This document shows, one piece after another, positions 49,510 to 60,600 of a stretch of 64,000 nt of DNA; position 1 is the first letter of the stretch, and every line of letters begins with the position of its first letter. A program made the translations under genes and the position numbers. The notes below the pieces were generated by a model. It was not told the origin of the DNA and searched no databases. It worked only from the letters and a program-made list of their open reading frames with translations. This DNA comes from Odontocerum albicorne (taxonomy: Eukaryota; Arthropoda; Insecta; Trichoptera; Odontoceridae), in the NCBI GenBank assembly GCA_949825065.1, contig OX463854.1, positions 11,569,112-11,633,111 on the forward strand. Direction: 5' to 3'.

Positions 49510-49860
49510 TCATCATCACCGCTGGCTGTAAAACCTCAGCTGGGTCTTAGCCACTTCCAAGAGCATTTTTTACACTCTTTTATCATGTGCCAGGATTATC
49601 CAGTTGGGTGCCTCGGCTGTGCTTGCATCCTCAGTAACACCCATACATTGAAGTATTGTCTTCTCAACAGCTGAAGAGATAGTTTGGTCCCGGAAGAGAT
49701 AATACTATTCCTGGTTATATTGAATGTGCCACGATTCACCTTCTTGCACTGGTCCATACCTCTGCCGAATCCTTTTTTCAAAGATGCCCAGGGATCTCTC
49801 GTTGACCTTTGTTAGTGTCCAAGTCTCTGACCTTATTGTTATCCTTATTGTTATATAACA
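49510..49860 (-). pseudogene. LINE C-terminal fragment
   Basis: The minus-strand translation contains SETWTLTKVNERSLGIFEKR, then VQEGESWHIQYNQELY in another frame, the post-RT region of an RTE-like LINE. It begins at ~49860 and ends close to a (catcat) run at 49509. Frameshifted, no catalytic residues. Confidence 0.65.
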
Positions 49861-50037
49861 AAAAGATCTCCAATATTTATTATTTGGTATCATTCAGGAA
49901 TTAGAAATTGTCGTCATACAAGCATACATTTGTTTATTATCTTAGACTTTAGAATGAGCGTGACTCCTGAGATATCAAATAAGTATTTGTAGATATTAAT
50001 TTTTGCTAACTTGAATAACGCTCAAAAGTTTAGTTCT

Positions 50038-50160
50038 ATGGGCTGTTTTTCTAGCAAAACGATATGTCCATCAGAGTGCAGCGGTGTGGCCGATGAGTTT
50101 ACTGGTATGCAACGGATTTCACTTAAAAAACAAACTCCACGGCACAGCTTCGCTTTCTAA
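50038..50160 (+). CDS. 40-codon ORF with N-myristoylation-like start
   Basis: ATG GGC TGT ... begins MGCFSSK, which fits the Gly2/Ser6 pattern for N-myristoylation followed by a palmitoylatable Cys3. It ends TAA after PRHSFAF. The segment is GC-richer than its flanks. Other frames over 50040-50220 are also open (one reads LRFLTELTLEKRGDPRLRGP), so it may be an exon of the candidate gene at 50563 or an old transposon. Unidentified. Confidence 0.2.
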   Translation: MGCFSSKTICPSECSGVADEFTGMQRISLKKQTPRHSFAF

Positions 50161-50562
50161 CTGAATTGACATTGGAAAAGCGAGGGGATCCTCGACTACG
50201 AGGCCCAGCAATGATATGTACGTTCTTCAAATACATTTGATATGTTTATTGGTTTACAAGACGCTCAGCAATAATCATACATATGATTCGACCATAATGT
50301 TTTTTATTGAAAAATTATGACATGGTTAATTAATCAATAAATTAATACTTTTATTAGTTTTCAGTTATGTAGAATTTTCATAACAGTTATTGCTCGGAGA
50401 CTAAGACTAAATCTGCTGTATCAGCCTAGTATTAAATATGTCTATGAATTATTGGGAAATAATATTTATAAATAATGATGATAATAAATTAATAATGCTA
50501 CTTAATAATACTATTTGTCAAGTGTTTGAAATTATATTTTGCTTCACTGTATTTATCATAAA

Positions 50563-51175
50563 ATGGACCTGGATCATGCCACTGTGGATACTATAATACA
50601 GAGACATTTACCACTAAGGTTCAAAAGTGTCCGACCTGAAAATATTAGAGTATATGGACAGGTACCATGCCGGCCACATTCAGCACATGGTCAGGTGATG
50701 TTAACCTCTATCCTCAGTAGCATATCAATTACAGCTGATAGATTATGTGTTTCATTATATTTATGAAAATCATGCAGTTATCAAATTTTTTACAAAAACC
50801 CGATTTAACGGCTGACCTCTGTACCTGATAATATTGTTTTTCATTTTCTTGTCTTATCTTCTGCAGGTTATTTTATTATGTAAGAGCAGAAACAATTCTT
50901 ACAAATTGGATCATTTCCACATAAATAACGGAGAGTACACTGTATTTATTTGTATAATATCTTCAGTGTTGTCAAAGTTACTTTTAATAGTAGAACTGTA
51001 CACACTGTTAATAATTTACTCGGAGTGTCGGTCTGATTTTCGGACACCTTACTCCTTCATCGGGTATTGTAAAACGGACTTGGGTTATTTGTTTTGGATA
51101 TTTGGGTGGTGGTGTAGTCGAACTGTAACAGGTACTTTTCAATTGAAAGTGGTATGCTACTCAAAAACCAAGTAA
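50563..51175 (+). CDS. candidate two-exon small membrane protein
   Basis: Exon 1, 50563-50694 (ATG in aaaATGG context, donor CAG|GTGATG; an alternative donor at 50661 keeps phase). Exon 2, 50867-51175 (acceptor ttctgcag, TAA). Both are phase 0, giving about 146 residues. Exon 1 is soluble (DTIIQRHLPLRFKSVRPENI). Exon 2 has a hydrophobic segment (VFICIISSVLSKLLLIVE...) and a second aromatic one (GYLFWIFGWW). An AATAAA lies at 51348-51353. I do not recognise the family. Support is only splice-site phase and protein-like composition. Confidence 0.35.
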
Positions 51176-52382
51176 AAATGAGTAGAGGCGCTACTTATAG
51201 GATGAATCAGCTACTTGAAACACGTTTTTTTGGAACAAATTGAATATTTTTTATACAAATTTTCATAAAGGCAGCTTTAGAATAATCCTGTCACTGGCAA
51301 TGATCTGCCAAGACTGTGTAATTGGTGAAGTGCAATAGTTTGCTCACAATAAACCAATATATCGCCGTGGTAACTTCAATAGGTCAGATGTCAAATATAT
51401 CGAACTTTACAAGAGAGACAAAAAACATTCCCATTTGCCCTCATCTTCTCGGCTGCTTTTATAAATTAAATAATATCATGATTGATTGTACTCCGGATTA
51501 ATACTACTATTAGTTTTTTATTGTAAGTTATGTTGACATACAACCATTTGCTAATCGACGTGAATTTTTTTAACATACAACCTATTGCAGTTACCACGAC
51601 GATATGCACAGGTGTCTTCCATCTACAAGATGGAAGACACCTGTGCATATATTGGTTTCTCCATCTACACGAGAAATTGCCTATTGTATTACTTTCAGTG
51701 ATTTCTTTCCTCTACAAGAACTGTGTATTTCACACATACTTAAGCTATGCAAGCAAAAGGATTTTTTTCAATTTTCAATCTCACATAGTACTCTCTACAT
51801 ATCTACACTTGTGATGTAGATATGTTGGAAAATGTGGCTGGGAGGCAATAGAATTTAGAATTTTACATTTTAGAATGTACCATTGATTAGTAACTAATCT
51901 AAATGGTAAGAATAATTTGTTACATAATTTATTATCTAATACTAAAGATTTTTATTAAAAATTATAATTATTGTTTATGATGATTTGAACTTCATTATTA
52001 TGACTAAAATAAAATATGAGATCATTTCAGAATTTGTTTTTTTCCCCTCGCTCCTATTGTTAACCAAAAAAGTTATCACTGATAAAAGTCTTTTAACCTC
52101 TAAACAAGTATGGCCGTACGGCAAGCAAATTTTTGCCTCAAGATAGTATGGACGTACACGGTACATCCGTTGGTTGGTTTCGAACACAGGGCTCAAAGTT
52201 TTTATATATTCAATTATTTTGTATATAGCGGTTGCAATTACGTTTTTTATTTGTTAAAAATATTTGTTATTAGAAAAATTACAATTTGGTAAAAAAAAAC
52301 AAATTTCAGATAATTTTGAAATGTAAAAAAACTCACTCCTCCATACATATTTTACTTACAAAATCTTACTCGCTTAAGCTTT
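51176..52382. other. intergenic; perfect 23-bp-arm hairpin
   Basis: 51602-51624 and 51628-51650 are perfectly complementary 23-bp arms with a 3-nt loop (aca). Small ORFs over the hairpin are artefacts of the palindrome. Nothing else recognised. Confidence 0.5.
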
Positions 52383-52906
52383 GGTTTCCTAAGAAAGTGG
52401 TGTCGTTATATAGCGCACGTAACAAAACATTGTCTATGCATACCATATGGCGTGGTTTCCTAGAGAGCGTTGGTTGTGTCGTTATATAGCGCCCGTAAAA
52501 AAACATTGTCTATGCAAACCAATGGCGTTGGTTCCTAGAGTGCGTTGGTTGTGAGTGTAATGTCAAATAGCAATGTTGCCATTTGCATGACGGCCGTGAT
52601 AGCGGGCAAACAGTCGTGGAATGATTTTCCCCGTGTAGCGGACACCGTTTTAAAATAAAAAATGAGTGCAAACGTAATTTGGACCAGCGAAAATGACGAA
52701 ATATTGATTGATTTTGTAAGAAATAATGAAGCTTTATATAATGTGAAGAGCAAATACTATAGAAAAGCCCAGTTGAAACAAAATATGTGGAATAATATCG
52801 TTTGACGTTTCCAACTGACATTTGTGGGTTCTCATTTCTGCCGTCTGGCGGCGCGCCAGCATCATGTTACGTGCGCTATATAACGAACCGGCTTTCTTAG
52901 GAAACC
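52383..52906 (+). mobile_element. PIF/Harbinger-like element with MADF ORF, copy 2
   Basis: Same inverted ends as 44219-44925. ORF 52662-52805 begins MSANVIWTSENDE, encodes half a MADF domain (47 residues) and stops at IV-TGA. The left end carries a ~95-bp imperfect tandem duplication of the terminal region: the block gtcgttatatagcgc...acattgtctatgca occurs twice. No transposase. Confidence 0.7.
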
Positions 52907-54653
52907 GTAGCTTTAGAGGTTAACTTATAAGTACAATAAAACATTTAAAAGAAAACCAAGAGGCTGTCAAATAATGTTTCCTTTGACAAAGTTAATATAT
53001 ATTTGAATAAAATAAACGTGATGACACCAATTTTTTATTTTTAACACGGAATTTTGGGACCATAAAATGGAATTTATTAACACACATGAGATGTGATTTT
53101 AACTGGTGGAGTTAAAATATACCCATTTATTTAACCCCATTCAAAATTTCGAGGAAGTTCAAATTTTCCTCGAAATTTGAACTTCCCAAACCAAAGACAA
53201 ATCTGTTTATGGGAAAGTTTCTTACAAGTAGTAATTTATGTCACTTGAGGATATGAAATAAAAAGGACGAGCATCAAAGAATCGGCACAATTTACGAATG
53301 TCAACTTTTAAAAAATACTAAATATAATGAAAACCTAATATTTATGACAGATAATTAGAAATCAGGTAAGAAAAATATTTCTATGAATTTATTGAATTAT
53401 TATATCCAAGTTAGTTACTTAATTTTGCTTACTATGACTTGATTTTTTTACGGACATCAAATAAACTTTATAATTTGCATGCTATAACCAATTTTATTAT
53501 TTGAGAGTTAAACTCTATAGGCATTGCTTTTTTTTTAAAGAAAAAAAAGGTGCCGCAGCTCACTTCTTGTCAAGCTTTTTGTATACCGTAAAAAAGGTGG
53601 CTACATTTCGCTCTACCGCAAAAAAAGCACTGCCAGTGCATAGCTAGAATAATGTGTAAATTGCAATGATACATACATACATGTAGTTAAAGATTGTGCC
53701 GTAGGCATTTTTTCCATTTCAAGACTTGAAGGTAAAACGTTTTAAAATTAAATTATAGATACACATATTTACGATTAAATTAAGTTTTGATTAAAATATA
53801 ATATATATTAAATAGTTGACTGTATTTAATTTTTTTCATATTTGTATTGTTTATAATTTTTAACTCCTGTAGTTCGGCAAACTTTTGAATCGAGTATTAC
53901 AATAAACGGCAAAAAACGCACACTTACAAATTCTGGGTTCTTTATTTATTCACTAAATAAATAATATTATAAATAAAGGGGAGAAAGTACATCTATTTGA
54001 AAAAAAAAATCTCTTGAAAACCGTAACTATTATATAATATAACAATATGCGTAGTAAATAAAAAAGAGGAATGGGTAAACGAGGATAGAATATTGGCTTG
54101 TTTATATTATTATTCATCCCATTTTTCCCGTTCTGCATATTGTTCCTCGCGTCGATTTTTTTAATAATTGAATAAAATTATGTAACAAACATTTTTTTAT
54201 AAAAATGTTTTAAGCCCCTGAAAATATACATATAAATTGTGTACGGTAATTATAATGATAAAATCGAAAAGATAATATTTTTGAATTCCGATTTATTATC
54301 TTTACGTGTCTTGAATAACTATTCATAGTTTTATATTTATTTCTCAATAGCAAAGTTTTTTGTTTATGATACATTATTTGAAAATTTGTTATCAACGTCC
54401 ATTGAAATTTGATCGCTGTGATATCATGATTCAAATTAAGCGTTTATGCTCACACTTAACTAAAGCTGATAGACTGATCGCTATTGTAACACTCGATCAA
54501 AATACACCAAAAAGCTAATCGCTCTGTGATACATCCCAACTGACAAGTAAATCCGTTGTCAGTTGTTTTCCCTCCGAATTCGATGTTTCAGTGATGTTGA
54601 ATGTTTGTGCAATTTTATCGGATTACTAATGAGTTTAAATGTAATTTAACAAA
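52907..54653. other. intergenic, 5' flank of SMC2
   Basis: 53144-53186 holds two interleaved inverted repeats. 54537-54565 is a 10-bp inverted repeat ~90 bp before the SMC2 start. No ORF with recognisable content. Confidence 0.45.
54537..54565. promoter_or_regulatory. inverted repeat upstream of SMC2
   Basis: caactgacaa and ttgtcagttg are perfect 10-bp arms separated by 9 nt, ending 88 bp before the SMC2 ATG. It could be a factor-binding dyad in the promoter/leader or a small transposon scar. Function not shown. Confidence 0.3.
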
Positions 54654-57600
54654 ATGCATATAAAGTCGATAGTTTTAGAAGGGTTTAAATCTTACGGACA
54701 GAGAGTGGAAGTAAAAGATTTCGACCGAGAATTTAATGCAATAACCGGTTTAAATGGAACTGGCAAATCAAACATTTTGGACTCTATTTGTTTTGTTTTG
54801 GGTATAACAAACTTATCGCACGTAAGTAAAAACATCGAAAATGAATTGTTGACAGTTTTTTGGTTAAATTTGATCTCTTTTATCGTTACCTTTTAAGGTT
54901 ATGAAAATGTTTGTATATCTTTTTCTTGATAAACCTTTTTTGTGTAAAGTAAAAAACATTTTTTGCCATTTTAACATTGCTGTATAACTGACGAGTGTTC
55001 TATTTGTTTTAACGAAAGTCGTTTACCAATTCACTATCCTTGACAATTTGTAGATTAAATTGAAATATACAAAAAAGTTAAAATATTTTCTATTTGTGGC
55101 TGTAATTATACTTAATCGTCGATCTCATCAATAGTTACGACAAAAGTGCAATAGTTATGACATAAGTGTATGTAAACGTTCTTTGTTTATGTGTCGTCAA
55201 TTATATCTATTTATTATGTATTATGACACTAGTGAAGGTTTTTTTTATGAACATTCTAGTTGGTGAGTCTAAAGCCCGAATTCATAGTCTGGCCTAAATA
55301 TAAATTTCTAAAAAACTTAATGATTTGTATTCAGAGTTTATACGCTCCAAACTTTGAGGCGAGGTAATAACCCCCCCCCGCATTTAAAAAAATTGTACGA
55401 AATTTAACTTCATGTTTTAGTAAAAAATAGTTAGTATGCAGTGTTAAGGTCGGACTATGTATTGAGGCCTAAGTGTAACTTGAGATGGAAGTGTTTTACA
55501 TTTTGCCTACATAAATGTTTAACATGTTAAGCTACACAATGGAAAATTTGGTGGAATAAAAATAAAGGAATTTTGAAACAGTATAAGAAAGGTTTTAGTA
55601 GGAAAGAGAAAGAATGACAAAATTATGTTGGCGTGAAAAGCGATGGGTTTGAATCTGTGTTAGGCACGTTTAGTGATCGACAGACAAATTATAATGGGGA
55701 TAAAATGCTAGAGGTATATTTAGATAATGATCTTCTAAGAAAGAGTACTAAGATGGTTTGCCCAAAAAAACTGGAACACAAGCACACACCAGATTAAATC
55801 ACAAACTAGTATATACTAGTGTGGACAATTAATAAGTGGGTGCGTGACTTATGCAATTGCACCTGCGTGGCACGCGCACACAACATTTAAACCGCCTCGC
55901 ACTATTGTGGTGACAGAAAAAAGTATCAAAAACGGTGGCTTGCATCTTTTTCCAAACTCAAGATTTTTTCCACTATTTTTATATTTTAAATCCATGGCTA
56001 ACGGGCCTAATGAGAATGGATGGCGGAACGCATGTGATCCACAAGTTTACCCAGGCCTGGTCTAGCCCAATTCAAAAGTTCCTTGAATTGCCTTCATTTA
56101 TTTGTATGAGTACTTAGTTTTGATATGAAAAGAGCAAATTTTCTGTCACAGAACATCATGAAATTTGTTTGTTGACCTACTGTGGGCCCCGGCTATAGCC
56201 GGAATGTACAGCCTTGTCATCATCACTGTGGGATTCGATTTTTGTCAATATAAATATTTCTACCATTGGATTTTGATTGAAGATTCAACTCAACATTAAA
56301 TCTGACTGGTCAAACACTTTGAATTTTGAATCAATAAAATCCTGGCATTTTCTCACATCCTCAATTCCACTGGTTTATTTCAGACAGTATTAGATGTAAT
56401 TAATTAAAACATACTCTTATATTTCTTAATGTTATATTTAATTTGGTACATCACACATTATAAATGCGTAGCTTTAATATTCATGTATTAATTTAATTTC
56501 AGGTTCGTGCTACAACTTTGCAAGATTTAGTTTACAAAGGTGGACAGGCTGGTATTACAAAAGCTACTGTCAGCATTACATTTGATAACTCAGATAAAAG
56601 ACAGAGTCCAATCGGCTATGAAAATCATGATGATTTTACCATTACAAGACAGGTAACAAAACATTTTCTTGACAAATTATCAATAACTATCATGGTCAAT
56701 CCAATTAACTAACCTTAATATGTTCTTTGTCAGGCAGCCTCACTTATCTCAGACCCCCAGGTGACGAAAGAATTTTGACAATATGGATTTCGACGTGAAT
56801 CAATTGTCCGCGTAAGGAAACTCTCATTTCGTGTCATCAAAAATTTATATTTTAAAATAAAATTCTGTTTGTTTTCACTGCATTCCGGTACCGTTGAAGC
56901 TATCATGACCAAATTTGTTATTTACAACGAATACTTGCCATAAAAAATGCTTTTTAATAGTGTCTTTAATCTCATTTTAACCCAATTTAACTATTAAATT
57001 TCAATTTCTGTTGGTGTATTTTTTACCGAAGAACATTTATTGAATGAATTGTCCCATTGGCAATTTGTGTTTTACTTTGATTACACGTGGAATGTATCTG
57101 ATATGGTATTGGGAGTACAAATTAGTTCGGTCTGTTTCCAAAAGATGTCTTTGGCTGTTATGAATGGTGGTTCATAGTGACAGCCGATTTTGGCGGTTTC
57201 AGAGAGGTTAGACATTGCCAATAATATTCAGTTATATCGCTTTGAGTTTCATGCAAAAACCTTGTTTTGTACAGTGTTGAAAATGTCGAATTTTGTGTTA
57301 ACCAAGCAGCATTTGCGGGAGGTTTTAATTTTCTGCTTTAATTGGAAGAAAAGTGCAGCTGAAGCCCATGGAATGCTTGTCGAAGTTTATGGTGATGCTG
57401 CTTCAACTGATAAATCATGTAGGGAATGGTTTCGATGTTTCAAGGATGGAGATTTCAGCGTCGAAGACAAGCCTAGCTCTGGACAGCCAAAAAAATTCGA
57501 AGACAAAGAATTAGAGGCATTACTCGAAGAAGATCAGAGTCAAACGCAAGAGGAGCTTGCAGAATCATTGGAAGTGACTCAACAAGCCGTTTCCGTACGA

Positions 57601-60600
57601 TTGAGAGACATGAGAATGATTCAAAAACAAGGAAATTGGGTGCCTTATGAACTGAAACCGAGAGACGTTGAAAGGCGATTTTTCACTTGCGAGCAGCTGA
57701 TTCAAAGGCTACAAAGAAAAGGTTTTTTGCATCGGATTGTAACTGGAGATGAGAAGTGGATATTGTACGACAACCCCATGAAGAAAAAATACTACGCTAA
57801 GCCCGGTCAATCATTGCCATCGACCTCAACATCAACACCAAAACCGAACATACATGGTTCGAAGATCATGCTCTGTATCTGGTGGGACCAAAGGGGTGTT
57901 GTTTGCTATGAGGTGCTGAAACCTGGCGATTCCATTACGGGCGATCGGTATCGGCTACAATTAATTAGTTTGAGCCGTGCATTGCGAGAAAAACGGTCGG
58001 AATACGAGCAGACATGATAAAGTTATTCTTCTTCATGTGAACGCTCGGCCTCATGTCGCAAAAGTCGTAAAAAAATATTTGGAAACGCTCAAATGGGATG
58101 TTTTACCGCATCACCGTATTCCCCGGACATTGCTCCTTCTGATTACTGGTTGTTCCGAAGGATGCAGCACGATTTGGCAGGTCACCGATTCACTTCTTTC
58201 GTAGAAACCGAAAATTGGCTCCAAACTTGGATCGCCTATAAAGACGAGTCATTTTTTCGAGATGGAATTCGAAAATTGAGAGATGGGAAAAAGTAGTAGC
58301 CAGCGATGGACAATATTTTAATTGATCTGTTCATTCATTTTGTTTAGAAATAAATGCATTTTTGAACACAAAAAAACGGACCGAACTAATTTGTACACCC
58401 AATAGATTCTTGATTTTGATCTTTAACGTGGGTTTCAGAGTATTTGGTAATGTTTGACGATGATTTTTTAAATTTCAGGTTGTTATGGGAGGAAAAAATA
58501 AATACTTGATCAATGGACTCAACGTTCAGAATAAGAGAGTTGCTGATCTGTTCTGTTCAGTGCAGCTCAATGTTAACAATCCACATTTCCTCATCATGCA
58601 GGGCCGCATCACAAAAGTACTCAACATGAAGCCGCCTGAGGTCATTTTTATTTTCTTTATAAAGGCGCTCTTTTGCTTTTTGTACTTACACCTTACCCTC
58701 AGTTGAAATTTTTCCAACTATCTCTTTCCATTTTCAACCCCTTACTTGATTTTCATTTATTTCGGATGTGTAAATATTTATTTTCATTATGAATAGTTGT
58801 TATTTAGTTTGATTTAAGTTTAACTTTAGGAATTATTTATGTGAATGAAATAATCTCCTTGGCCTGGTTGACAAAATGTCTCTCTTTGAATTCCTGTTGG
58901 TGCCCTTTCACTGAAGGCTTATTCAACAAATTTCTAGTTGGTTGGAAGTGATTCCAAATGCCAATTAACTAGCCAGGTTGTACTAGATAACATACAACAA
59001 AAGTGTAATACAATACAAAATTATTATTTTTCAAATTTTACTTTTATTTTATGTCAATGACATTGACTTTGTATTGGTCTTAATCTGTATATGACACATA
59101 GATACATATATACTATTACTCCATCCTTGTCGGGGTAGGCACAGGGACCAGAACACCAGATTTATCTCTAAACACATATTTCGCCGCTTCATCCATACAC
59201 TTCATGCAACTACGATTTCTCTAATATTTTACATTTCCTTTCAAAATATTCCCTTGATCCAACTATACTTTCCTAGGTCTTTATCTATAACACCTTCCAC
59301 TCACATTTACAGAGTTTATTTGTTTTCTTAGTCTTCATTCACACGCTAAACAATCTCAGTGTGCTCTTTTTCATTTCATCCAACAAATCAGCTTTAATTT
59401 CACAATCGTCTAATTATCGTCAAATCAGCCTTAATTTTACAATCGTCTAATTTCACAAATCAGCCTTAATTTCTAATAATTTTATTCTGTATTCTGTTGT
59501 ATATTGTCACCCTATGTATTGTTCACATTTTATAGCATGTATTCGGCTCCTTTCATTCTTTTTACATCCAAGTTTCACTCCCATACAATTAAGTAGGCAC
59601 TAAAATACTCTTTGTTCCGATGCATCAAATATGATACATACTTACATTTTAAAGGTGCTCTAATTTGAATCTTGCATGTCTTGTGTTCTCAATATTTAAT
59701 ATTTTTATTTGTCATTTTTAATTTTTCATTCATGGCAATAAAACTATAGTGAATGTCAAAATTATTATTCAGTTTATGTTAATCTTACCTTTATTTTCTA
59801 GATCTTGTCTATGGTAGAAGAAGCGGCAGGAACAAGGATGTATGAATCAAAGAAACAAGCAGCTCAAAAAACGATAGAAAAGAAAGATGCTAAATTGAAA
59901 GAATTAAATGATGTAAGATAAATGTATCTGTGGTTATGTTATGTTATGTTACTTAAATGTATCTGTGGTTTTCGTTCAATTTCTTTTTAGTATAAAACTG
60001 GTAAAATTACGATGAGGAAAGTTTCGATGCTTGACTATAAATGGTAAAATTTTATATTCCATCCATCTATCTGACACTCTTTTATTCCATCAAGAAACAC
60101 AGAGTTGCTAAATAATGACCGTTCATGTCGGTCTACATCCTCTCTTCACATCCTTCCATATTAGACTAGGACTACGAATCTCGTTTTTAAATTTTGTATT
60201 ATTTTATAGATAATAACTGAAGAAATAGCACCCCGTATTCAGAAGTTACAAGAAGAGCGTTCACAATATCAGGAATATCAAAAAGTATCCAGAGAATTGG
60301 AAAATCTGACTCGTCTTTATGTGGCTTGGAGGTAAGTTTTTTTCTTTAAATGTAATCTAACAAAGGACTCTCAGCAGGGTTAATGGCTTAAACCAAAAAG
60401 AGTTGTTTACATTAGTTTTCTTCTTAAAATCGTACTACTATAGTTTGGAAATTCTAGGATGAGTCCTGTGACAGCTCACAAATTTGCCCCAATACAACCT
60501 TGTAACGATGTTCAGTAATTTTAATTATTTTATCAACTTTAATATAATCCTCAATTCTAATAAATAGGTACCTTGGGGCAAATTTGTGAGCTGTCACAGG

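Noticed and set aside
55844..56117. Overlapping ORFs of 73 and 60 codons in SMC2 intron 1
   Set aside because: No motif, no splice support and no repeat relation that would show coding.
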